A stretch of 38,747 nt of DNA from assembly GCA_900543445.1 (NCBI GenBank), contig UQRC01000027.1, forward strand, positions 1 through 38,747, given 5' to 3'. This document shows, piece after piece, positions 7,693 to 15,140 of this stretch. This DNA comes from an uncultured Lachnobacterium sp. (lineage in GTDB: Bacteria; Bacillota; Clostridia; Lachnospirales; Lachnospiraceae). Position 1 is the first letter of the stretch; every line of letters begins with the position of its first letter. The notes beneath the pieces are model-generated. The model saw only the letters and a program-made list of their open reading frames with translations, had not been told where the DNA came from and searched no databases. A program made the position numbers and the translations under genes.

Positions 7693-8538
7693 TTAACCCT
7701 TTACAGCTCCTCCGGTAACGCCTTCAACATAGAATTTCTGCATTACTACGAACAGGATAGAAATCGGGATTGCGATCATCACTCCACCGGCACAGAATAT
7801 TGCAAAATAGTCGCCGATCAATGATCTCTGAAGCAGATTATAAAGTCCGATTGCAACCGTCCAATCTGCGGAATCCTTGGATTTGATCATGATGCGTGCC
7901 ATGACGAAGTCCATCCACGGATTCAGGAAAGACTGAATGATCGTATATACGATCATAGGCTTTGATAATGGAATAATAATCTTGCTAAAGATTGTTGCCT
8001 CCGATGCTCCCTCAAGACGGGCTGCCTCGCGGAGCGATACCGGAATGGTATCAAAAAAGCCCTTTAATATCAGAAATCCAAGCCCGGAACCGGCAGAATA
8101 AATAAACACAAGTCCGGCAAGAGAATCCGTAAGTCCTAACATTTTTAACACAAAGTAGACAGCGATCATGGAAAGCACACCAGGGAACATTCCAAGGATG
8201 ATGGAAAAGCTCATCAACTTTTTTCTTGCCTTAAATCTCATACAACTGAACGCATAAGATACCATCAGTACAAACAGAGAAGAAACAATGCAGGAAAAAA
8301 ACGCTACAATAAATGTATTTCTAAACCATGCCGGGAAGTTCGCTGCTGTATCCGTATGGAAGAACAACTGGTTGTAGTTTGCAAGCGTCCAGTGCTTTGG
8401 AAAGAAATTTTTTCCACTTACGCCTTTTACCGTTGAAAGCGAAGTCACAAACAGCCATACGATCGGAACTAACCAGATGAATGCAAGGAACGCAAGAACA
8501 ACATGTCTTATAATAATATTCCAGGTTTTCTTTTTCAT
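7693..8538 (-). CDS. ABC sugar permease, MalG type
   Basis: One of two inner-membrane subunits of a family-1 carbohydrate uptake transporter, probably for galacto-oligosaccharides. The 281 residues contain about six membrane segments. The cytoplasmic EAA loop that docks the ATPase is at 170-190 (REAARLEGASEATIFSKIIIP). The start ATG overlaps the stop of the MalF-type gene (TAATG), so translation is coupled. No ATPase gene is present in the window; such systems commonly share an MsmX/MsmK-type ATPase encoded elsewhere. The 616-residue protein follows 31 bp downstream. Confidence 0.95.
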   Translation of the reverse strand: MKKKTWNIIIRHVVLAFLAFIWLVPIVWLFVTSLSTVKGVSGKNFFPKHWTLANYNQLFFHTDTAANFPAWFRNTFIVAFFSCIVSSLFVLMVSYAFSCMRFKARKKLMSFSIILGMFPGVLSMIAVYFVLKMLGLTDSLAGLVFIYSAGSGLGFLILKGFFDTIPVSLREAARLEGASEATIFSKIIIPLSKPMIVYTIIQSFLNPWMDFVMARIMIKSKDSADWTVAIGLYNLLQRSLIGDYFAIFCAGGVMIAIPISILFVVMQKFYVEGVTGGAVKG

Positions 8539-9959
8539 TATTGATACACCTCCTCTTTATCTCCACTGATCATTCGACTGTAGCTTAGCAGTGTAAGAAG
8601 TGCGCAGATAACGAACGAAATAATACCGATAACGGATGCCATCTTGTAGTTCGAGTTATCATTTGTCAGGGTAAACAGCCATGTAATAAGAAGGTCTGTC
8701 TCCTTTGCCTTGGAATTGGCAAATGCCATATTAGCCGTAGCCGTACCGCTTGTAAGCAGGTAGATAACATTAAAGTTATTGATGTTGGCGATCACACTCT
8801 GCACCAGTGACGGTCCACAGATAAACAGTACATATGGCATAGTGATCTTCCAGAAAATCTGCCACTTATTTGCACCGTCAATACGTGCACTCTCCAGCTG
8901 ATCCGTCGGAATATTCATCAGGATACCAGTTGCAGTCAGCATCTGGTAAGGAACACCGACCCAGATATTGATCAAAATGATCATCACATGTGACCATCCC
9001 GGCTTTGACAGGAATGGAATATAATTGGTTGCGATCACACCCGCATCCTTAAGGAATCCGGTCAACCCAAGTGATGAGCACCATGAATTCACGATACCGT
9101 TATTACTAAACATCTTGCTGACAAGAAGTAATGTTACGAACTGTGGAATCGCAATCGTAACTACGAACAGTGAACGCCACACCTTCTTGAAATATGTATT
9201 CTCATGATTGATGAGCTTTGCAAGAAGAATACCACCGATGAAGGTTGTAAACGTTGCGGTCACAGCCCAGATCATAGTCCATGTAATAATTCTTACGAAT
9301 GCATAGGAGAATGTGATCGTTGCACCACCACCGGTAAACATCGTCTTGAAATTGTTAAGTCCAACCCATGTAAACAGGTAGTTTGGCGGCATATGATTTT
9401 CATCATAATTGGTAAATGCCACACATGACATAAATATGATCGGGATGACATTCATCAGAATGACACCGATGCTTGGCAGAGTAAGTAATGTCACATAAAA
9501 CTTTCCATTGACGAGTTCCTTTAAATCCTCACGGAATGTATTAATATGCTCCCCCTGCTCCTTCATAAGCTGAAGACGATATACTGCCTTCATATTGCTT
9601 ATATATAAAAGTATAAATGCAATGATCACGATAATTCCAACAATTCCGTAAAGAAGGATCAGCAAAGAATTATCATAATCATTTACAGTGTTTTTCATTG
9701 TCAACGGATCAAACTTCGACTCGTACTGTACCGTACCGAGCGTATTCAGATCCTTGATATAATTAATTGAGAACATTCCTGTAAATAACAGTACCACGAT
9801 CTCTAACAGAGTCATCATAATTCCTTTGACAATCTGTTTCCGTCCCCAATATCCGGCACCCATCACAAGAAGAGACAGCTTACACCAGATATCACCCTTT
9901 GCCACGGCTGTGCCAAAATCGACAAAGTACTTTTTAAAAGCGTTTAAAAATTTTTTCAT
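8538..9959 (-). CDS. ABC sugar permease, MalF type
   Basis: Partner permease of the MalG-type subunit. At 473 residues it is long: two extra N-terminal membrane segments (about 46-66 and 99-121) with a loop between them precede the usual six-segment core, as in MalF. The EAA loop is at 356-374 (LESARIDGANKWQIFWKIT). ATG at 9959 has a GGGAG ribosome binding site. A strong hairpin terminator lies between this gene and the binding-protein gene, so permease mRNA should be less abundant than binding-protein mRNA. Substrate assignment rests on the GH53/GH42 neighbours. Confidence 0.95.
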   Translation of the reverse strand: MKKFLNAFKKYFVDFGTAVAKGDIWCKLSLLVMGAGYWGRKQIVKGIMMTLLEIVVLLFTGMFSINYIKDLNTLGTVQYESKFDPLTMKNTVNDYDNSLLILLYGIVGIIVIIAFILLYISNMKAVYRLQLMKEQGEHINTFREDLKELVNGKFYVTLLTLPSIGVILMNVIPIIFMSCVAFTNYDENHMPPNYLFTWVGLNNFKTMFTGGGATITFSYAFVRIITWTMIWAVTATFTTFIGGILLAKLINHENTYFKKVWRSLFVVTIAIPQFVTLLLVSKMFSNNGIVNSWCSSLGLTGFLKDAGVIATNYIPFLSKPGWSHVMIILINIWVGVPYQMLTATGILMNIPTDQLESARIDGANKWQIFWKITMPYVLFICGPSLVQSVIANINNFNVIYLLTSGTATANMAFANSKAKETDLLITWLFTLTNDNSNYKMASVIGIISFVICALLTLLSYSRMISGDKEEVYQ

Positions 9960-9998
9960 AGAATCACTCCCATGCGTGTACGAGAAATTCTCTCTTCG

Positions 9999-10041
9999 TA
10001 AAAAATATCCACATGCCCCACTCCGCAGAGCATGTGGATAT
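9999..10041 (-). terminator. Attenuating terminator between binding-protein and permease genes
   Basis: Perfect 12-bp arms (10005-10016 and 10030-10041, ATATCCACATGC against GCATGTGGATAT) are followed on the minus strand by a T-run. It stands between the first gene of the operon and the permeases, with no promoter visible after it. Partial read-through would give an excess of binding protein over membrane subunits, a common design in family-1 sugar importers. Confidence 0.88.
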
Positions 10042-10087
10042 TCGAGTTGAAAAGTTTTTGTATCAGTGTTTAATTAATAAATTTCTA

Positions 10088-11383
10088 TTATTCAGATACC
10101 GGCTGAGTAATTCCGGCTACAGCATCATCAAGTACTTTCTGTACATCCTTAGCACCATCTACAAGGTTCTGTCCAAGAGACTCTGCCGGTGTCCAGAAGT
10201 TGTTTCCTACAACCTGCTGGTCTGCGTATGCTGACTGTGCTGCAAGTGCTGCAAGTGCCGGGCTGTCGATCTGCTGAGCTGCTACCAGGTTAGCTGGTCC
10301 TTCCGCTGTTGCCTGACCGATCGCAAGCTGGCTGTCCTCATTGGTTAAGTACTCAGCAAGGAGCATTGACCATCCAATGTTCTGAGAGTGAGAGTTAACA
10401 CCTACGAACTTATATCCAGCGTAAGATCCCATCTGTGTAGCTGTACCATTCACATCAAATGTAGGAAGCTTGCAAGCTGCATATCCGTCACCATAAGCTT
10501 CTTCGAATGTAGTAGCATTCCATGTACCAGATACATATGCGCCAAGCTCTCCATCTGCTAACATAGCAAGAGCATCGTCATTCTTAGCTGCTGTAAAGCT
10601 CTTAGAAGAAGTAATGTTCTCAACACTCTCTGCTACTGCTAAACCAGTCTCGTTATTCCAATCACATGAGTTAGATCCATCATCATTCAATGAAAGGTTA
10701 CATCCTGCACCTGCGAAGAATCCATATACATACCAGCCGTTTGCGATATCGCATCCAACCTTTGTTCCAAGTTCCTCAGCCTTAGCGGTAAGAGCTTCCC
10801 ATGAAGCTACATCCTCTTCTGAGAACTTGCTTGAATCGTAATATAAGAAATATCCGTTTGAAGCAGTAAGTGGATAAGCATAAAGCTTTCCGTCAACAGT
10901 AGCTGCATTAACAGTTGCCTCTGAGTTTGTCTCAGCAGGATTATATGTATAAGTTGCTGCAACCTCCTGAAGTGCTCCTGCATTCACAAGATCCTTTACC
11001 TGATCGTCTGCGAATACGAATACATCAGCTGCTGCATCGATGTCCTCAAGTACCTTATCCTTGGCATCTGCCTCAGATACTCCTCCGATCTTGATATTAA
11101 AGTTTACATCGGAGTACTGCTCCTTGAACTTATCTGTAAGTTCTGTCATAACCTTCTGGTAATTTTCCATCTCTGAGCACCAGAGTGTAATGTTTACATC
11201 TCCCTCTGTTGATGCGATGAGGTTTGCGATTGCGTCCTCAGAAGCACTTGTGTCTGCCTCTGTTGCAGGTGCCTGAGTATCTGGCTTGTCTACAGATCCC
11301 TCATCTTTCTTTGCTCCGCCACATGCTGTCATGGATACTACCATTGTAGCTGCAAGCAGTGCGCTTAATACTTTCTTTTTCAT
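10088..11383 (-). CDS. Extracellular solute-binding lipoprotein for galacto-oligosaccharide uptake
   Basis: MalE-like binding protein of the ABC importer encoded just downstream. It begins MKKKVLSALLAATMVVSMTAC, a lipoprotein signal peptide with the acylated Cys at residue 21, followed by a Gly/Asp/Thr-rich linker. The mature part has the family-1 pattern (NITLWCSEMENYQKVMTELT, ADVFVFADDQVKDLVNAGAL, YAYPLTASNGYFLYYD). The 431-residue start is chosen because GGGAGG (11391-11397) precedes this ATG and the signal peptide starts here; the upstream TTG extension to 11434 would reach into the operator. It is first in a six-gene operon with its own sigma-A promoter and a LacI-type operator. The ligand is inferred from context. 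Confidence 0.95.
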   Translation of the reverse strand: MKKKVLSALLAATMVVSMTACGGAKKDEGSVDKPDTQAPATEADTSASEDAIANLIASTEGDVNITLWCSEMENYQKVMTELTDKFKEQYSDVNFNIKIGGVSEADAKDKVLEDIDAAADVFVFADDQVKDLVNAGALQEVAATYTYNPAETNSEATVNAATVDGKLYAYPLTASNGYFLYYDSSKFSEEDVASWEALTAKAEELGTKVGCDIANGWYVYGFFAGAGCNLSLNDDGSNSCDWNNETGLAVAESVENITSSKSFTAAKNDDALAMLADGELGAYVSGTWNATTFEEAYGDGYAACKLPTFDVNGTATQMGSYAGYKFVGVNSHSQNIGWSMLLAEYLTNEDSQLAIGQATAEGPANLVAAQQIDSPALAALAAQSAYADQQVVGNNFWTPAESLGQNLVDGAKDVQKVLDDAVAGITQPVSE

Positions 11384-11435
11384 TATTTTTTCCTCCCTAT
11401 CTCTTTTCTCGAACTTTAATTTTTCCGTTTGCAAC

Positions 11436-11453
11436 TGCGCAATCGGTTGTTCG
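11436..11453. promoter_or_regulatory. LacI-family operator A, at the transporter operon start
   Basis: The palindrome TGCGCAATC|GGTTGTTC has the central CG and TTG/CAA half-sites expected of LacI-family operators. It sits immediately downstream of the predicted transcription start of the binding-protein promoter, a position where a repressor would block elongation or initiation. It shares its core with sites at 13682 and 14999. Confidence 0.75.
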
Positions 11454-11462
11454 ACGCTATTA

Positions 11463-11491
11463 AGTATAATCTACCTTACCTTTTGTGTCAA
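11463..11491 (-). promoter_or_regulatory. Sigma-A promoter of the galactan transporter operon
   Basis: On the minus strand TTGACA (11486-11491) and TATACT (11463-11468) are separated by 17 bp. The predicted start lies near 11456, directly abutting operator A, about 70 nt before the binding-protein ATG. Confidence 0.9.
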
Positions 11492-11552
11492 TGTACACTT
11501 TTTATAATTACCTATTGCATTTTTTGTCGATATTTGCCAAATCTTGTCCTTC

Positions 11553-11576
11553 GTTACGCGTTTTACCATGCGTAAC
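11553..11576. repeat. Short palindrome upstream of the transporter promoter
   Basis: GTTACGC (11553-11559) and GCGTAAC (11570-11576) are perfect 7-base arms around a 10-nt centre. It has no T-run, so it is a poor terminator for the GH53 lipoprotein gene that ends at 11619. It could be a binding site for a second regulator or a weak mRNA hairpin. Confidence 0.45.
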
Positions 11577-11581
11577 AGCGT

Positions 11582-11600
11582 GTTGCGCAAACGATTAAGT
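11582..11600. promoter_or_regulatory. Possible auxiliary LacI-family operator D (one good half-site)
   Basis: TTGCGCAAACGATTAAG carries the same left half and central CG as the other sites, but its right half is degraded. Its centre is 148 bp upstream of operator A, about 14 helical turns, which would suit a DNA loop. It may also act as a cre-like site for CcpA. Both readings are inference. Confidence 0.45.
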
Positions 11601-11618
11601 TGGCTATTTTTCGGCATT

Positions 11619-13646
11619 CTAGTCTGAAATACGGTTTAATGTAAAGTCATCCACAGTGCCCCATGCACCTGCGTTGCACTTCATATGAACACCAATGGTC
11701 AGTGTATCTCCATCCGCAATCTTAATGTCTTTAATCGTCGGAAGTTTCCAGTCCGTCCATGTTGTCAGCATAAAGGATGCCGGATCCACTTCTTTTCCGT
11801 TGACCGCTGCATAAAGCTCCATGTCTGCATCATCCGCCACATCGCCACCCTGCGCATATGCGGATAACTGATAGGTTCCCGCCTTAAGATCCGTAATGGT
11901 CTGCTCAATAGAGAAATCCATATCTGTATCACCGGACCAGAAATGGAATGCAGCCTCTCCACTGTGTGCATCATCTGCCTTTACCTGGAAATCTGTCGGA
12001 TTGGTATCTCCGGCATAGGTAACTTTCCACATGGATGTATCTGCATCCTCGAAGCTTGGATTGGTCACATAATTGATCATGATCACTTCAATGTTTGCCT
12101 GAACCTTGGTTCCATCATCCAATGTTCCCTCTACGGTGTATTTACCGCCTGTGGTATTATCAATTGCTGCAACTGTAGCCTGATCCCAGCTTACTGCGAC
12201 CTTAGTGTTTGCAGAACGATCATTGTATACAACCTGCACCTTTTCCGGAAGCTTTATTTCTTCGCCAACGCCAAATGTAAGATTTACATCCGGCACAAAA
12301 TCAACTGCAAGCGGAATGGAATTGCCGTCTTTTAAATACTTGAATACATTCAGCGATGAAAGTGGATGTCCTGTAAAATCAAACATTGCCTGATTATCCC
12401 ATGAGCTGCCGCCGTAATAGAGTCCGGCATCATCCGGGTCATAATCTGCAGAATAGCTGCTTGCCCAGCCACTTCCGTACTTCTCCCAAAGTTCGGAATT
12501 ATCCGCATCTTTGCTTCCAACCGGAATCCATGTTCCTTCCCAGTAAAATACACCGATCACACCAACTTCGTTTGCATCTGCACAGATGTCACGGATCATG
12601 GTTGCCTGGCTTTGTACGGTTGCAGCGTATCCGTCTACCGCACCTTCAATACCGTCAAAACTGTTCGCAAATCCGTCTCCATCCTCTGTTGTATATGCAT
12701 ACGAGGTCTCGGCGATCATTACCTTCTTGCCATATTTATCCATGATATTCTTGGCAACATTCTGCATATTCTCATTCGTTCCATCCCAGAACGGATAGTA
12801 GGAAAGACCAAAGACATCATAATCCACATTATACTTTTTCAGGTTCGCTGCCATCGTATCAACCTGGTCATTGTCTGTGATGTTGGTATAATGAAGTGCT
12901 ACCAGAATGTCTTTGTTGTAATCTGCTGCGCTCTCACGAACCGCCTTGCTTCCTGCTGTCAGCAGTTTCATAACAGACGGCACATCCGTTTCATCCGACA
13001 TTCCGTTGTTGATCTCATTACCAACCTGAACCATTCCGACATCCACGCCTACATCAAGAATTTCCTTCAAACTGTCTTTTGTAAAATCATACAAAGCATC
13101 TGCTTTCTCATCTGCGGTCATGCCCTGCCATGCTTTCGGGGCATGCTGTCTCTTTGGATCAGCCCAGAAATCCGAATAATGGAAATCAATGCTTACTTTC
13201 ATGCCATACTCGGTTGCCCGCTTTCCCAGTTCCACAGCCGTTGCAACATCATTGTTTCCACCACCGTAACCATTTCCATTCTCATCATATGGATCATTCC
13301 ATACACGGAGACGGATATAATTAACACCCGACTCTGCAAGTGTCTTGAATACATCCTGTTCCTTGCCGTCATATCCGTAATACTTTGCGCCACTCTTCTC
13401 GATCGATAATACTGCGGAAGCATCCATTCCACGGATAAAATCATCCGAAATTTCCTCTACCGGCTGTACAAACACATCCGCTGGATCCATGGACCACTCT
13501 GCATCGGCAACTGATTGTGTTTCCTGAACTGTTTCTGTTCCCACGCTTTGTGTGTCAGCCTCTTTGCTGCCGCATCCCCCAAGAATTGGAACGCACATTG
13601 CAGCACTCAGACATAAAGCCATCAGCTTCATCCTTGTCTTTTTCAT
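11619..13646 (-). CDS. Surface lipoprotein GH53 endo-beta-1,4-galactanase with Ig-like and CBM61-like domains
   Basis: This 675-residue enzyme should start galactan breakdown outside the cell. A lipoprotein signal ends with LGGC (Cys25) and is followed by an acidic, Gln/Thr-rich linker. The GH53 domain spans about 66-440: IRLRVWNDPY (111-120), FHYSDFWADP (155-164), acid/base Glu211 in VQVGNEIN, LSYYPFWDGT, nucleophile Glu313 in MIAETSYAYT, and FYWEGTWIP (367-375). A bacterial Ig-like domain follows (about 450-523). The C-terminal module (about 526-675; TNPSFEDADTSMWKV to GAWGTVDDFTLNRI) resembles CBM61, a galactan-binding family known on GH53 enzymes. ATG at 13646 has GGGAGGAG before it. A LacI-type operator precedes the gene. 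No clear terminator follows it, so read-through toward the transporter operon is possible. Confidence 0.95.
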   Translation of the reverse strand: MKKTRMKLMALCLSAAMCVPILGGCGSKEADTQSVGTETVQETQSVADAEWSMDPADVFVQPVEEISDDFIRGMDASAVLSIEKSGAKYYGYDGKEQDVFKTLAESGVNYIRLRVWNDPYDENGNGYGGGNNDVATAVELGKRATEYGMKVSIDFHYSDFWADPKRQHAPKAWQGMTADEKADALYDFTKDSLKEILDVGVDVGMVQVGNEINNGMSDETDVPSVMKLLTAGSKAVRESAADYNKDILVALHYTNITDNDQVDTMAANLKKYNVDYDVFGLSYYPFWDGTNENMQNVAKNIMDKYGKKVMIAETSYAYTTEDGDGFANSFDGIEGAVDGYAATVQSQATMIRDICADANEVGVIGVFYWEGTWIPVGSKDADNSELWEKYGSGWASSYSADYDPDDAGLYYGGSSWDNQAMFDFTGHPLSSLNVFKYLKDGNSIPLAVDFVPDVNLTFGVGEEIKLPEKVQVVYNDRSANTKVAVSWDQATVAAIDNTTGGKYTVEGTLDDGTKVQANIEVIMINYVTNPSFEDADTSMWKVTYAGDTNPTDFQVKADDAHSGEAAFHFWSGDTDMDFSIEQTITDLKAGTYQLSAYAQGGDVADDADMELYAAVNGKEVDPASFMLTTWTDWKLPTIKDIKIADGDTLTIGVHMKCNAGAWGTVDDFTLNRISD

Positions 13647-13681
13647 TATTTTCTCCTCCCTATCACCCTCCTGCGCAAATA

Positions 13682-13703
13682 ATTGCGCAATCGGCTGTTC
13701 AAT
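13682..13703. promoter_or_regulatory. LacI-family operator B, upstream of the GH53 lipoprotein
   Basis: ATTGCGCAATC|GGCTGTTCAAT has 7 of 11 symmetric positions paired (ATTGnnCA against TGnnCAAT plus the central CG) and is nearly identical to operator A. It lies about 40 bp upstream of the GH53 lipoprotein start codon. I could not find a consensus promoter beside it; TTGAAA/AATTAT-like elements overlap it. Confidence 0.7.
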
Positions 13704-13728
13704 TGCCTTTTCAAGTCTAGGAAAATAC

Positions 13729-13768
13729 GAAAAGGCGTACCTTATATGAGTTCACATAAAGTACGCCT
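13729..13768 (-). terminator. Terminator of the LacI-family regulator gene
   Basis: Arms AGGCGTAC (13733-13740) and GTACGCCT (13761-13768), with further TTATATGA/TCACATAA-type pairing inside, are followed on the minus strand by TTTTCGTATTTT. It separates the regulator from the GH53 lipoprotein gene, so the latter needs its own promoter. Confidence 0.85.
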
Positions 13769-13786
13769 CAGTATTTTAAGCATAAT

Positions 13787-14794
13787 CTATTTGGTTGATT
13801 CCTTCAGTACAACTTCGTATGGAAGCAGTGTTCTTGTCTCAACATTCACGCCCTCAATCAGATCAAGAAGTGTCTTGCACGCCACCATGCCAAGTTCCTT
13901 CGAATCAAAGTCCAGTGAAGTGATGGATGGAACATTGTTGTCCAATACCATACTGTTATAGAAAGATGCCACACGGATATCCTTCGGAACACTGACTTGC
14001 TTCTCGCGAAGCCTCTTTAACACACGGCTACAGATTGCATCATCCATACACAGAATACAGTCCGCTTTACGATCCAATACTTCCTCCACCGTTCGGTCGA
14101 TTACGACATTGTTATCCAGATTCAGATACAAAAACGACGGATCGAGCTGCTCATTCATCTTATCATAAGCCTCTCGGAATCCACGAAGACGGCTTTGGGT
14201 AACAACGTGATTCTCATCGCCGCCGATCAAAGCGATCTTCTTCATGCCTTTCATAAGAATGATCGATGTCAGTTCCTTGCAGGCACTCTTATGATTATGA
14301 TCCACCTGGATCACACCCTTGTAGTTCGTCGATCCGATCGTCACAAACGGCACATTTCTCGACTGCAGATACGCAATCTGCTTATCCTCCACGAAGGTAC
14401 GCATAAGAATCACTCCGTCAACCTTGTGATTCATCACGATGCGCTCTAACGATGAGATGTCATCATTCTTGCAGATAGACAGCAGGATATCATACTCCAT
14501 AATTCCGGCAATCTCCTGGATGCCGAGCAGACATTCCTGAAAGAAAGTGAGATCCACGACCGCATAATCTGTCGGCATAACAACACACAGATTATAGGTC
14601 TTCGACTGCGCCAGTCCTTTGGCAATAACATTCGGCTTATAGTCATGTTCCTCTATATATTTCAAAACACGGTCTCTTGTTGCAACTCCGATTCTTCCTT
14701 TACCGGATATTGCACGTGACACCGTCGTCTTCGATACACCAAGTGCCTCCGCGACATCAGCGATCGTCAAATTTCTGTTATCCTCGTTCCCCAT
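13787..14794 (-). CDS. LacI-family transcriptional regulator of the galactan locus
   Basis: About 335 residues. The N-terminal helix-turn-helix (NLTIADVAEALGVSKTTVSR) and hinge segment (YKPNVIAKGLAQSKTYNL) are typical, followed by a periplasmic-binding-like sensor domain (VDGVILMRTF, ALIGGDENHVVTQSRLRGF, SITSLDFDSKELGMVA). It probably represses the locus and releases it on binding a galactose-containing sugar. TGCGCAAnCG palindromes next to the GH53 lipoprotein, transporter and GH42 promoter regions are the likely targets. ATG at 14794 is preferred; an in-frame GTG at 14803 is closer to AAGGA and would add three residues. Its own promoter has TGCGCA half-sites just downstream, which suggests autoregulation. 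Confidence 0.93.
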   Translation of the reverse strand: MGNEDNRNLTIADVAEALGVSKTTVSRAISGKGRIGVATRDRVLKYIEEHDYKPNVIAKGLAQSKTYNLCVVMPTDYAVVDLTFFQECLLGIQEIAGIMEYDILLSICKNDDISSLERIVMNHKVDGVILMRTFVEDKQIAYLQSRNVPFVTIGSTNYKGVIQVDHNHKSACKELTSIILMKGMKKIALIGGDENHVVTQSRLRGFREAYDKMNEQLDPSFLYLNLDNNVVIDRTVEEVLDRKADCILCMDDAICSRVLKRLREKQVSVPKDIRVASFYNSMVLDNNVPSITSLDFDSKELGMVACKTLLDLIEGVNVETRTLLPYEVVLKESTK

Positions 14795-14927
14795 AATTAC
14801 CACTCATTCCTTGCATCTCGATTACAAACTTCCTCCCCAGACCAGAATCGAACGAAACCAATTTTGCTGATGCAAGTGTTCTTCTCCTTGTAAATCTTAC
14901 TCATGCGCACTTTTATTGCGCAACTTC

Positions 14928-14956
14928 ATTATCGTATCGTTTTCCTTAAAAAGCAA
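14928..14956 (-). promoter_or_regulatory. Promoter of the LacI-family regulator, with TGCGCA half-sites downstream
   Basis: On the minus strand TTGCTT (14951-14956) and GATAAT (14928-14933) are 17 bp apart. Two TGCGCA half-sites lie at and just after the predicted start (about 14903-14923), which would allow negative autoregulation. Between here and the coding region nothing else stands out. Confidence 0.75.
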
Positions 14957-14965
14957 GTGTAATTA

Positions 14966-14994
14966 TTTACTTTTTTTCGCCTGAATGATATAAT
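14966..14994 (+). promoter_or_regulatory. Promoter of the GH42 beta-galactosidase gene
   Basis: TTTACT (14966-14971) and TATAAT (14989-14994) are 17 bp apart on the plus strand. The predicted start falls inside operator C. The transcript would have a leader of about 140 nt, longer than the others in this locus, with a short GTGCA/TGCAC hairpin and a T-run at 15058-15084. Confidence 0.85.
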
Positions 14995-14998
14995 ATTT

Positions 14999-15018
14999 TT
15001 GCGCAAACGGTTGCGTTG
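14999..15018. promoter_or_regulatory. LacI-family operator C, over the GH42 transcription start
   Basis: TTGCGCAAAC|GGTTGCGTTG is the most symmetric copy of the locus motif (CGCAA against TTGCG around the central CG). It directly abuts the GH42 -10 box, so repressor bound here would block that promoter. Confidence 0.8.
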
Positions 15019-15140
15019 TATTCTTAATATATAAAATGTGATTGCGTCTGTCAATCCGTGCAACGCATTTTTGTGCACTTTTTTATCAACTACCGATTCG
15101 CAATTAAGAAAGAAATATTTTTAGGGGAGAAACAAATATT

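Noticed and set aside
12612..13409. 265-codon plus-strand open frame
   Set aside because: It lies wholly antisense to the GH53 lipoprotein gene, has no ribosome binding site, and its product is Cys/Ile-rich without any domain.
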